A DNA stretch of 64,000 nucleotides from Streptomyces zingiberis. GTDB lineage: Bacteria; Actinomycetota; Actinomycetes; Streptomycetales; Streptomycetaceae. The stretch covers positions 62,001 to 126,000 of the forward strand of contig NZ_JAATEN010000020.1 in the NCBI RefSeq assembly GCF_012034935.1. The letters are read 5' to 3'. Below the pieces are notes generated by a model, which saw only the letters and a list, made by a program, of their open reading frames with translations, searched no databases and was not told the origin of the DNA. Made by a program: the position numbers and the translations under genes. Below, one piece after another: positions 17,082 through 25,626 of this stretch (positions are counted from its first letter, which is position 1; each line of letters begins with the position of its first letter).

Positions 17082-18470
17082 GTGGCCGTTTCCGTCTTCG
17101 ACCTCTTCTCGGTCGGCATCGGGCCGTCCAGTTCCCACACCGTGGGCCCGATGCGGGCCGCACGCATGTTCGCCCTCCGGCTGCGGCGCGAAGGGCTGCT
17201 CGACGCCACCGCCACCCTCCGCGCCGAACTCTTCGGCTCCCTCGGCGCCACCGGCCACGGCCACGGCACGCCCAAGGCCGTCCTGCTGGGCCTGGAGGGC
17301 CACGCGCCGCGCACCGTGGACGTGGAACGCGCCGAGGAGGAGGCCGAGCGCATCCGTGCCACCGGCCGGCTGCGGCTCCTCGCCGCCGAGGACGGCGGCG
17401 GCGACGCGCACGAGATCCCCTTCGACCCGGCCACCGACCTCGTCCTGCACCGCCGCCGCTCCCTCCCGTACCACGCCAACGGCATGACGGTGACCGCCAC
17501 GGCCGCGGACGGCACCACCCTGCTGGCCAAGACGTACTACTCGGTCGGCGGCGGCTTCGTCGTGGACGAGGACGCCGTCGGCGCGGACCGCGTCAAGCCC
17601 GACGACGCCGTACTGAAGTACCCCTTCCGCACCGGTGACGAGCTGCTGCGTCTCTCCCGTGAGACGGGCCTGTCGATCTCGGCGCTGATGCTGGAGAACG
17701 AGAAGGCGTGGCGGAGCGAGGAGGAGATCCGCGCCGGGCTGCTGGAGATCTGGCGCGTGATGCGCGAGTGCGTCGCCCGCGGGCTCTCCCGGGAGGGCAT
17801 CCTCCCCGGCGGGCTGAAGGTCCGCCGCCGCGCGGCGAACTCCGCCCGGCAGCTCCGCGCCGAGGGCGACGCGGCGGGCCGCGCCATGGAGTGGATCACC
17901 CTCTACGCGATGGCGGTCAACGAGGAGAACGCGGCGGGCGGGCGCGTGGTCACCGCCCCGACCAACGGCGCCGCCGGCATCATCCCGGCCGTCCTCCACT
18001 ACTACACCCACTTCCTGCCCGGCGCCGACGACGAGGGGGTCGTCCGGTTCCTGCTGGCCGCCGGGGCGATCGGCATGCTCTTCAAGGAGAACGCCTCCAT
18101 CTCCGGCGCGGAGGTCGGCTGCCAGGGCGAGGTCGGCTCGGCCTGCTCGATGGCGGCGGGCGGACTCGCCGAGGTACTGGGCGGCAGCCCGGAGCAGGTG
18201 GAGAACGCCGCGGAGATCGGCATGGAGCACAACCTGGGCCTGACCTGCGACCCGGTGGGCGGACTCGTCCAGATCCCGTGCATCGAGCGCAACGGCATGG
18301 CCGCCGTGAAGGCCGTGACGGCGGCCCGCATGGCGCTCCGCGGCGACGGGCGGCACCACGTCTCCCTCGACAAGGTCATCAAGACCATGCGCGACACCGG
18401 CGCCGACATGAAGGTGAAGTACAAGGAGACGGCCCGGGGCGGCCTGGCGGTGAACGTCATCGAGTGCTGA
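17082..18470 (+). CDS. sdaA: L-serine ammonia-lyase (single-chain, iron-sulfur type)
   Basis: This 462-residue enzyme deaminates L-serine to pyruvate. The N-terminal domain begins VAVSVFDLFSVGIGPSSSHT, the classic opening of bacterial serine dehydratases. The C-terminal catalytic domain carries the cluster cysteines in GAEVGCQGEVGSACSMAAGG and LTCDPVGGLVQIPC. I use GTG 17082, preceded by CGGGGG. The open frame extends some 600 bases upstream only as proline/arginine-rich low-complexity sequence. Together with gcvT, gcvH, glyA and the sseB pair it makes a serine/glycine block that converts excess glycine to serine and then to pyruvate. Confidence 0.96.
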   Translation: MAVSVFDLFSVGIGPSSSHTVGPMRAARMFALRLRREGLLDATATLRAELFGSLGATGHGHGTPKAVLLGLEGHAPRTVDVERAEEEAERIRATGRLRLLAAEDGGGDAHEIPFDPATDLVLHRRRSLPYHANGMTVTATAADGTTLLAKTYYSVGGGFVVDEDAVGADRVKPDDAVLKYPFRTGDELLRLSRETGLSISALMLENEKAWRSEEEIRAGLLEIWRVMRECVARGLSREGILPGGLKVRRRAANSARQLRAEGDAAGRAMEWITLYAMAVNEENAAGGRVVTAPTNGAAGIIPAVLHYYTHFLPGADDEGVVRFLLAAGAIGMLFKENASISGAEVGCQGEVGSACSMAAGGLAEVLGGSPEQVENAAEIGMEHNLGLTCDPVGGLVQIPCIERNGMAAVKAVTAARMALRGDGRHHVSLDKVIKTMRDTGADMKVKYKETARGGLAVNVIEC

Positions 18471-18954
18471 CGGACCGGCCCGGGCCGCCGCGAGCGTGAC
18501 GCGCGCGGCCGGGCCCGTCCCCCTCGCGCCCAAGCCCCGGCGCCGGGGCCCGTCCCGCCCGGCCGACCCGGCGCGCCCTGGCGGCCTCGTACGGAACCGC
18601 GCCGGCGGTGGCCTGAGCGGGAACTCCCCGGGCGTGCCGGCCGACCTGTTGGGTGAGGCGCGCGCCGTACGGGGCGTGGCCCCGCCGCGTACCGGGCCGG
18701 TCCCGGTGGCGTACCGTGCGCCGGCTCCGGCCGTCCCCGCACGCCGTCCGTACCCGGGCCCGGCCGCCGTGGCACGGACGAGCGCCCGCCGCCCCGCACC
18801 ACCCGTACCGGCACCGCACAACCCCGGGCCACCCGTACCGCCCCGCACCGCGCGACCCCGCACCACCCCGGGCAGCACCAGGGCCGGGGCGCCGCCGCGG
18901 CGCCCGGCCCGTACCGCGTTCCGGCCGCTGAACCGACCTTCGGGGAGGACCCGC
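18471..18954. other. Spacer between sdaA and methyltransferase gene
   Basis: GC-rich sequence with many short CCGTACCG-type stutters (about 18690-18870). An imperfect GC-rich inverted repeat just after the sdaA stop (about 18477-18525) may terminate sdaA. I see no gene. Confidence 0.4.
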
Positions 18955-19713
18955 ATGGAGCCTTACGGACCGGAGACCTACGGCGAACTCAACGCCGACG
19001 TCTACGACGAGTGGCACGACCTCGACCCCACGGACGCGGTGCGGTTCCTCGGCGAGCTGATCGAGGACGGGCCCGCCGGGCCGGTGCTCGAACTGGCCGT
19101 GGGCACCGGCCGGGTGACGATCCCGCTGGCCGCGCGCGGCGTCGACCTGCACGGTGTCGACGCGTCGGAGGCCATGGTGGCCCGGATGCGCGCCAAGCCC
19201 GGAGGCGGGCGCATCCCGGTCACCATCGGCGACATGGCGGACGTCGCCCCGGACACCGACGCCCGGTTCGCCATGGTGTTCGTGGTGTTCTCCACGTTCT
19301 TCTTCCTGATGACCCAGGACGAGCAGGTGCGCTGCTTCGCGAACGCCGCCCGGCGCCTGCTCCCCGGCGGCCGGTTCGTACTGGAGTGCCCGATGCCGGA
19401 CGTGGGCCGTTACCAGCGGGGCCAGCGGGTGGAGGCGCACCACGTGGGTCTCGACCACGTCCGGCTCACCGCCGTCCGTCACGACCCCGTCGAGCAGCGT
19501 CTCAGCGGCCACCACGTGCTGATCAGCGACCAGGGCATCCGGCTGGCACCGGCGTTCATGCGGTACGCCTGGCCCGCCGAACTCGACCTGATGGCCCGGC
19601 TGGCGGGGCTCGAACTCCGCGGCCGGTGGGGCGGCTGGCGCCGGGAGCCGTTCCGCGGCGAGGGGGACTACGTCACCGTGTACGAGAAGCCCGAGACACC
19701 CGCCGCCTCCTGA
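18955..19713 (+). CDS. Class I SAM-dependent methyltransferase
   Basis: This is a 252-residue methyltransferase. Motif I is VLELAVGTGRVTIPLA (residues about 43-58), followed by the acidic end of strand 2 (GVDASEAMVARM), ITIGDM-type strand 3 and LLPGGRFVLECP. It belongs to the Methyltransf_25 group of small-molecule enzymes. The ATG at 18955 is preceded by GGGGAGGAC. It stands alone between sdaA and a convergent MFS gene, so the neighbours do not indicate its substrate. Confidence 0.85.
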   Translation: MEPYGPETYGELNADVYDEWHDLDPTDAVRFLGELIEDGPAGPVLELAVGTGRVTIPLAARGVDLHGVDASEAMVARMRAKPGGGRIPVTIGDMADVAPDTDARFAMVFVVFSTFFFLMTQDEQVRCFANAARRLLPGGRFVLECPMPDVGRYQRGQRVEAHHVGLDHVRLTAVRHDPVEQRLSGHHVLISDQGIRLAPAFMRYAWPAELDLMARLAGLELRGRWGGWRREPFRGEGDYVTVYEKPETPAAS

Positions 19714-19722
19714 CCACGCCCC

Positions 19723-19774
19723 GCCTCCGCATCCCGCCTCCGCATCCCGCCCCCACGTCCCGCCTTCACGTCCC
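19723..19774. repeat. Four tandem 13-bp repeats
   Basis: Two identical units (GCCTCCGCATCCC) at 19723 and 19736 are followed by two diverged ones (GCCCCCACGTCCC and GCCTTCACGTCCC) at 19749 and 19762. They lie in the 305-base convergent spacer 19714-20018, which otherwise holds only GC-rich sequence and no gene. Confidence 0.85.
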
Positions 19775-20018
19775 ACCGAACGGTGGTCCCGCGGGGGCGG
19801 AGTCCGGCGCAGAGGCGGGCGCGGCGGCGGAGCACAGGGCAGGGCGCGGGAGGCCGCCGGGCGCGGAAGGCCGGGCGCGGCGACGGAAAGGGCGCGGAAG
19901 GAGCGGGCCCCCGACCGACGGACGGGGCGACCGTGAAGGCACCCCGGGGACGAGGGCACTCCGGGCACGCGGGCGGCGCCGACCCCTCGTCCGGCCAGGC
20001 CCGCGGACGCCCCGAGGC

Positions 20019-21287
20019 TCAGGGCGGCGGTGGTGGATCCCCACCGCGCCCGGGGCCGTTCACCGCCGGGCCGGCCGGCGTGACCGGCCCCGCCCGGCGC
20101 GGCGGATCCGCCCGGCGCGCCCGGCCCGCCCGGCCCGTCCGGCGCGCCACCACGAGCACCAGCGGCGGGAGCAGCAGGCACTGGACGGCGAGCGCCAGCC
20201 AGAACCCGGGCAGCAGTTCCACCCGTTCGAACCACCCGTACAGCGCGCCACCGATCAGCCCGCCGAGGGAGGTGCCCACACCGACCGCCAGCCGTTGCCG
20301 GCCGAAGGTGACCGTGGCCGACCGGTCCGAGAGCGCCAGCGCCTCCAGGTCGTTCTTCAGGAACAGCACGGCGGTCCCGGCGCTCAGCGCCACGGCGCCG
20401 GCTGCCACCCCCGCCGCCCGGCCGGTGGCGAACGCCGCCATGCCGGCCGCCATGCAGCCGAAGCCCACCGCCATCGCCACCGGGTAGCGGGCCGCTCCGG
20501 TCCGGCGCGCCAGCAGCGGCTGGAAGACCGCCAGCCCCAGCGAGTACCCCATCATGATCAGGCCGTGGACGGCCGTGGCCAGCCGCCCCTCGGTGAACAC
20601 CGCCAGGTACTGGTAGAACTGCGTGTACAGGTAGTGGGTGACGACGGTCACCGTGAACGGCAGGCTCGCCAGGCCGCGCAGCACCCGCCGGAACGGTTCG
20701 GCGGCCCGCCCGCCACCGTCGGGCCGCTCCGGTCGCTCGGGCCGCAGCAGCAGGTGGCCGGCGGTCAGCACGGCGTAGAGGGCGGCGCTCAGGGTGAAGA
20801 GCAGCGCCGGCCGGTGGAGGAACAGCGCCCCGGCCACCGGGCCGAGCGCGATCCCGAGATGGCCGGCGGCGTTGCCCGCGGACAGCACCCCCGGGCGCTG
20901 CCCGGCGGTCGCCGAGTGCACCAGATACCCGCGGTACGCGGGCGAGTAGAGGGCCCCGGCGCCACAGCTGAGGAACAGCCCGGCCACCATCAGCGCGGGC
21001 TTGGCCACCCCGCCCAGGTAGGCGAGGGCACCGAGGCCGTACAGGCAGGTGGCGAGGGTCAGGGCGCGTTTCAGGCCGACGCGTTCGGCGAACGCCGCGG
21101 TGAAGGGCGCGCCGGCGAACTGCACCAGCGTGGCCGCCCCGAGCACCAGACCGACCTGCGCCATCCCCGCGCCGAGTCGCTCGCGCAGCAGGACCGCGAG
21201 GTACGGGTAGACCGCGAACGTACCGATGTTGACGAGCAACCCGCCGGCCAGCAGGGCCCGCTGGGCGCCGCTGAGGGACCGCCACAC
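20019..21287 (-). CDS. MFS transporter
   Basis: This 422-residue major facilitator protein has about twelve hydrophobic segments. The first is QRALLAGGLLVNIGTFAVYP. The A-motif-like loop after helix 2 (FAERVGLKRALTLATC) and the helix 5 glycine-rich segment (SAGNAAGHLGIALGP) suggest a drug/efflux-type (DHA1-like) carrier. The start is uncertain. GTG 21287 is the only common start codon between the first helix and the end of the preceding gene, but it has no clear ribosome binding site. It follows the ferric-reductase-like gene by about 115 bases and could be co-transcribed with it. The C-terminus is arginine- and proline-rich. Substrate unknown. Confidence 0.8.
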   Translation of the reverse strand: MWRSLSGAQRALLAGGLLVNIGTFAVYPYLAVLLRERLGAGMAQVGLVLGAATLVQFAGAPFTAAFAERVGLKRALTLATCLYGLGALAYLGGVAKPALMVAGLFLSCGAGALYSPAYRGYLVHSATAGQRPGVLSAGNAAGHLGIALGPVAGALFLHRPALLFTLSAALYAVLTAGHLLLRPERPERPDGGGRAAEPFRRVLRGLASLPFTVTVVTHYLYTQFYQYLAVFTEGRLATAVHGLIMMGYSLGLAVFQPLLARRTGAARYPVAMAVGFGCMAAGMAAFATGRAAGVAAGAVALSAGTAVLFLKNDLEALALSDRSATVTFGRQRLAVGVGTSLGGLIGGALYGWFERVELLPGFWLALAVQCLLLPPLVLVVARRTGRAGRARRADPPRRAGPVTPAGPAVNGPGRGGDPPPPP

Positions 21288-21403
21288 CCGGGCGGGCGGG
21301 TCGCGGCGGCTCCGGCCACCGGTGGAGGGACGCGCCCCGGCGCGCGCCGGCCGGCGGACGCGTGCCCGCCGGCCGGCGCCGTCACCCCCGCGCCGGAGCG
21401 GCG

Positions 21404-22621
21404 TCAGCGCCGGTCGGCCGGGCTGTCGGCCTGCTGTTCCGCCGGGGCGGCGGGGCCCTCCCCCGGGCCTCCCGGCCCGTTCGCCGGCGGGGCCCCCGAA
21501 GGGGTGGCCTCCGCCGCGGGGCCGGCCGTCTCCTCCGCCGGTGCCGCGCTCCGCGCGGTGGTTCCGTTGCCGGGCCGCAGGCGCCGGAGGCGGAGGACGA
21601 CAGCGGCGACGGCGAGCGTGAACAGCAGCAGGCCGGCCCAGATCACCCACTTCTCGGGCCAGGGCGGGACGGAGGCCCCGCCGGGGGATCGCCCGCCGTC
21701 CACACCGGTGACGAGGACCGCCACCAGCCCCAGCAGGATGGCCACCACCACGATCCGGGCGAACAGCCGCGCGCTGAAGGGCAGCGCGTGGTCGCGGTTC
21801 CCCTTCCCTCGTGCCCGGAGGCGTTCACCTGGGCGGGCCGGTGCCATCAGACGGGCGAGGAGCAGGGCGGCGAGCGGGATCTGCAGCGCCCACAGCATGG
21901 TGCGGAAGGAACCGTCGTACCAGCCCTGGCTGCTGTAGAGCAGCGTGTGCCAGGCGCTGAGCACGTAGACGACGATGACGAACCGGTGCAGCGCCAGCCA
22001 GGTCCGGGAACCGGTCCGGTGCCGCAGATAGAAGGCGAGGCCCAGGGGGATGGCCAGATAGAGGGCGAGCAGGCCGATGAAGATGGCGACGCGGCCGGTG
22101 CCGGTGGCGTAACCACCGGGCACGAAGGAGTCGACGAACGCGGTCCACACGCTGCGCCCGAACGACCAGCGGGTCCGGTTGTCCCTGATCTGGTCGGTGA
22201 AGAAGAAGAACGCGTGCATGAACATCAGCCCGATGGTGGTCAGACTGGTGGTGCGGTGCCACTTCTCCAGCCGTGCCGCGGGCAGCCAACGCAGGCGGGG
22301 CCGCGGCCCGGAGCGCATCAGGCCGAACACGACCGTGATGTAGGCCCACAGCATCGCCGACCAGCCGAACGCCTGGCACATCCAGTACATCCAGAACGTG
22401 TCGGCGTCCGCGAGCATCGGCATGATCTTGATCGTCGCGGAGGTGCCGTTCTCCACGCGGACGTAGAGCAGCCAGTAGATCAGCCCGGTGATCACCAGGG
22501 CCAGCGAGGCATCGGGTATCGCGCCCCGCAGATCGGCGCGGAGAGCGGCCCAGTCGAAACGGGCGCGGTCCGGTCTCACCTGCCCCGGGGGACGCGTCAC
22601 GGGTTCAAGAGCCTCTGCCAT
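21404..22621 (-). CDS. Ferric-reductase-like transmembrane protein
   Basis: This 405-residue membrane protein has about eight helices and paired histidines suited to bind b-type haem: one pair in EKWHRTTSLTTIGLMFMHAF, the other in LALHRFVIVVYVLSAWHTLL. This is the ferric-reductase-like transmembrane core. There is no recognisable flavin or NAD(P)H domain, so it would depend on a partner for electrons, or act as a cytochrome b-like quinol or copper/iron-linked protein. The C-terminal 65 residues are Pro/Ala/Gly/Glu-rich. The start is ATG 22621 (MAEALEPVTRPPG). An in-frame ATG 90 bases upstream has weaker context. Confidence 0.78.
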   Translation of the reverse strand: MAEALEPVTRPPGQVRPDRARFDWAALRADLRGAIPDASLALVITGLIYWLLYVRVENGTSATIKIMPMLADADTFWMYWMCQAFGWSAMLWAYITVVFGLMRSGPRPRLRWLPAARLEKWHRTTSLTTIGLMFMHAFFFFTDQIRDNRTRWSFGRSVWTAFVDSFVPGGYATGTGRVAIFIGLLALYLAIPLGLAFYLRHRTGSRTWLALHRFVIVVYVLSAWHTLLYSSQGWYDGSFRTMLWALQIPLAALLLARLMAPARPGERLRARGKGNRDHALPFSARLFARIVVVAILLGLVAVLVTGVDGGRSPGGASVPPWPEKWVIWAGLLLFTLAVAAVVLRLRRLRPGNGTTARSAAPAEETAGPAAEATPSGAPPANGPGGPGEGPAAPAEQQADSPADRR

Positions 22622-23093
22622 CTCACCACTCCGGTTTCCCTCTGGCCCGCCGGCCGGCCGCCGGCGACGAGCGGTCAGCGGCGAAGCTGTCGACCCCGCG
22701 CATCGCGCCAAAGAATAGCGATGGATTCCGGGCCGCGGAAGACGGGGATGCGTTCCGGAATTTCACCACCGGCCGGACCTCATTCCCCGTCCGCACCCCT
22801 CCCCACCTGGCCTGAAGCCTCCCACGAACCGCGATCTACGCGGCACATCCGGCCACGGCGATTTCCCGCGCGAAGAAAGCCGAAAAAAATCGCCGCCGCC
22901 GGGAACTGAAGCGCCGGGAGAAACGACTGGTAAGGGAGGCCCACTGCACCACTCGACAGGAGAACGGAGAATTCCGGGAAAGCCCCCCGCAAGCGGACGC
23001 CCCGCCCGGCCGGCCCCCGGCCACCCGGCACACCGGCCCCCCGTCCGGCCGCCGGAGCCTCCGCCGTCAGGGGCAGCCCTTAGGGTCGTCGTC
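22622..23093. other. Divergent promoter region
   Basis: This 472-base spacer lies between divergent genes. It contains a relatively AT-rich patch (22865-22940, with an A-rich run near 22885) and probably promoters for both directions. I recognise no coding sequence or RNA. Confidence 0.45.
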
Positions 23094-23405
23094 ATGAGCT
23101 ACGCAGACCTGCGCGACCTCCGGGCCGCGCTCAGCACCGCCCAGGACATCGCCTTCGGCCTGGATCCGGCGGCGCTCTCCGCCTCGCAGACGGAGGAACT
23201 GGTCGACGCCCTGCGGCGGGCGCTGCACTCCGCCACGGCTCTCAGGGGCGAGCACGGGGCGACCGGCTGTCCGCACCATCCGCGAGGTGCCGTCGATCCT
23301 CTCTACGGCGACGCGGAGGACCCGCTGCCGCCCGGGTACGGCAAGTGCCTGCTCTGCAACGACCGCCGCCGCCGGGCCGGTACGCAGCACCGGGGCCGCC
23401 GCTGA
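23094..23405 (+). CDS. Small conserved-looking protein with CPxH and CxxC motifs
   Basis: This is a 103-residue protein of unknown function. The first half is predicted helical (YADLRDLRAALSTAQDIAFG). The second half has GCPHHPRG and GYGKCLLCNDRRRRAG, so two Cys plus His and a CxxC pair could bind one zinc ion. The ATG at 23094 follows GGGGCAGCCCTTAGGG-type sequence and sits at the edge of the divergent spacer. Codon bias is normal for the genome. It is not obviously linked to its neighbours. Confidence 0.65.
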   Translation: MSYADLRDLRAALSTAQDIAFGLDPAALSASQTEELVDALRRALHSATALRGEHGATGCPHHPRGAVDPLYGDAEDPLPPGYGKCLLCNDRRRRAGTQHRGRR

Positions 23406-23678
23406 CCCGCGGCCGTCCGGGGCCGTCCCCGCGCCGCCGCCCGGCCTCCGTGGCACAGCTCACCACGGATTCACGGCGGTCGGGCGGGGGTTCTCCCCTC
23501 TGGTCCCGCTATGTCTTTTTGAACGCCGGTGCGCCCTCTGCCATAGTCGTCCCAGCGACCCCTCGACCCGGGCCGTCGCTCGGAGATGGGCCGTGGCGGT
23601 CACACCCCTTCGGATCCCACGGCCACAGCAACTCCCGTATCCCGGCCCTCCCGGCCACCACGGCACAGCGCGACCACA

Positions 23679-23716
23679 GCCCCCGTCCACCCGCCCGGCG
23701 CGGGACGGACGGGGGC
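23679..23716. terminator. Hairpin in the 23406-23764 convergent spacer
   Basis: A perfect 10-bp stem (23679-23688 with 23707-23716) is followed on the plus strand by TTCT. It lies between the end of the small zinc-motif gene and the end of the leftward anti-sigma-like gene, so it may serve both. The remainder of this 359-base spacer shows no gene. Confidence 0.5.
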
Positions 23717-23764
23717 TTCTCGCGCCACCACGGCGGGCCACGGTGCACACCGGGCCGGGCCGGT

Positions 23765-24484
23765 TCACGGGCCGTTCCCGGAGTCGTCCTCGGTCCCGGC
23801 GTCATGGCCGATGCCGGGGTCGTGGCCCGGCCGGGACGGGGCGGTCCGCCGGTCCGTCACCGGCTTCCGGCCCCCGCCCGTCCCGGCGGGCCGGGAGTTC
23901 CGGGCCGGGCGTTCCGGGCCGGGCGCGGCTTCCCGGGGCCCGCCTCGGCGTTCCGGGATCCGCAGTTCGAACCAGGTCGTCTTGCCGACCGGCCACAGGT
24001 CCACGCCCCAGCGGTCGGCGAGGGTGTCCACGAGGAACAGCCCCCGCCCGTTCTCGTCCAGCTCGCGGACCGGCATCAGACAGGGCAGCCCACGGGACGG
24101 GTCCCGCAGTTCGACGCGGATCCGGCAGCGACCGAGGCGCATCCGTAACCCGAAGGTGCGGGCACCGGTGTGCCGGACGGCGTTGCCGACCAGTTCGGAG
24201 ACGAGCAGCACCACGTCCTCCGCGAGCCGCGGGGAGAGCCCCCACTCCCCCACCACCACGGCTTCGGCCAGCCGCCGGGCGCGGGCCGCCGACTCCGGCC
24301 GGGACGCCAGGACGACCTCCTCCGCCGCGGGATCTCCGGACAGCCGCAGCGCCGTCCGCGTCCGTTCCTCCCCGGGGGCGCGGCCCGCGCCGCGGCCCGT
24401 GCCCGGCGCCCACCGGGCGGCCGCGGCCGCACCGGCGCGCCGCGGCTGCCACTCCTCGCTCCCCAGGCCCGCCATGCCCCACAT
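23765..24484 (-). CDS. RsbW-type ATP-binding anti-sigma/serine kinase-like protein
   Basis: This is a 239-residue protein with a single GHKL/HATPase_c_2 domain in the middle (residues about 55-175). The N-box is LLVSELVGNAVRHTG and the G1-like box is ENGRGLFLVDTLADRWG. The domain is of the RsbW/SpoIIAB family, many of which occur in Streptomyces as anti-sigma factors or regulators of unknown partner. The C-terminal 55 residues are Gly/Pro/Arg/Asp-rich and probably disordered. The start is ATG 24484; an in-frame ATG three codons later is equally plausible. No anti-anti-sigma or sigma gene is adjacent, so the partner is unknown. Confidence 0.85.
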   Translation of the reverse strand: MWGMAGLGSEEWQPRRAGAAAAARWAPGTGRGAGRAPGEERTRTALRLSGDPAAEEVVLASRPESAARARRLAEAVVVGEWGLSPRLAEDVVLLVSELVGNAVRHTGARTFGLRMRLGRCRIRVELRDPSRGLPCLMPVRELDENGRGLFLVDTLADRWGVDLWPVGKTTWFELRIPERRGGPREAAPGPERPARNSRPAGTGGGRKPVTDRRTAPSRPGHDPGIGHDAGTEDDSGNGP

Positions 24485-24732
24485 GATTGGCGACGGGCCA
24501 TCCTTACGGGCCGGTAGCAGGTGAATGACGCAGAAGGATCACCCGACCCGCCAATCACCTACGCGAACAGGGCGACTTCACGCACTCCGGCCCTACCGAA
24601 GACGTCGTATCCCGCCTGCGCAGGAGGCGGTCGCCCGTCCCGACGAGGCGGAAGCGGACGGCTCGCGCCCCGCCGTCTCCGGTCCGAACAGGGCCGGCCC
24701 GCGCACCGAAACCGGGCCTCATCCGGGCGGCA

Positions 24733-25500
24733 TCAGAGGAACTCCGCCTTTCCCGGTCCCTCCTCGACGAAGCTGCGCATGCCCCGCTCACGGTCCTCGG
24801 TGGCGAACAGCCCGGCGAACCAGGTGCGCTCGACGGCCAGTCCGGTGTCGATGTCCGTCTCCAGACCGGCGTCCACGGACTCCTTCGCGGCACGCAGCGC
24901 GATGGCGGGCCCCTTGGCGAGCCGGGCGGCCCAGGCGTGCGCCGTCGCGTAGACCTCGGCGGCGGGCACCACCTGGTCCACCAGTCCCAGCGCCAGCGCC
25001 TCCCCGGCCTTCACCTGCCGGCCCGTGAAGATCAGGTCCTTGGCCTTCGACGGGCCGATCAGCCGGGCGAGCCGCTGGGTGCCGCCCGCGCCGGGGATCA
25101 GCCCGAGCAGGATCTCGGGCTGGCCGAGCTTGGCGTTGTCGGCGGCGACGCGGATGTCGGCGCAGAGCGCCAGTTCGCAGCCGCCGCCGAGCGCGTAACC
25201 GGTGACGGCGGCGACCACGGGCTTGGGGATGCGGGCGATCGCGGTGAAGGAGTCCTGGAGCGCCTTGGACCGCTTGACCATCGCCGCGTGGTCCATGGCC
25301 CGCATCTCTTTGATGTCCGCCCCGGCCGCGAACACCTTCTCCCCGCCCCAGATGACGACGGCGCGGACGTCGTCGCGGTCGGTGAGTTCCGCGGCGATCT
25401 CCAGCAGCCGGTCCTGGGTGGCGATGTCCAGGGCGTTCATCGGCGGGCGGTCCAGACGGACGGTGGCGACGCCCTCGGCGACCTCAAGATTCACAGTCAT
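24733..25500 (-). CDS. Enoyl-CoA hydratase/isomerase family protein
   Basis: This is a 255-residue crotonase-fold enzyme. The oxyanion-hole segments are FAAGADIKEM near residue 58 and YALGGGCELALCADIRVA near residue 102. The catalytic glutamates of true hydratases are present in LGQPEILLGLIPGAGGTQRL (QPE and PGAGGTQRL). It probably hydrates 2-enoyl-CoA in fatty-acid or amino-acid breakdown. It is full length for the family. The 248-base gap upstream of the anti-sigma-like gene suggests separate transcription. Confidence 0.93.
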   Translation of the reverse strand: MTVNLEVAEGVATVRLDRPPMNALDIATQDRLLEIAAELTDRDDVRAVVIWGGEKVFAAGADIKEMRAMDHAAMVKRSKALQDSFTAIARIPKPVVAAVTGYALGGGCELALCADIRVAADNAKLGQPEILLGLIPGAGGTQRLARLIGPSKAKDLIFTGRQVKAGEALALGLVDQVVPAAEVYATAHAWAARLAKGPAIALRAAKESVDAGLETDIDTGLAVERTWFAGLFATEDRERGMRSFVEEGPGKAEFL

Positions 25501-25626
25501 GCCCGCAGGTTAGCGGCCGTTCACGGGGGCGGGCCCGGTGCGGTTGGTCACAGCGGGGCCGGGTCCGTGCCCCGCCCGGCCCCGCCTCCCGGCCGGGCCC
25601 GCCTCCCGGCCGGAGACCTCACGCTC

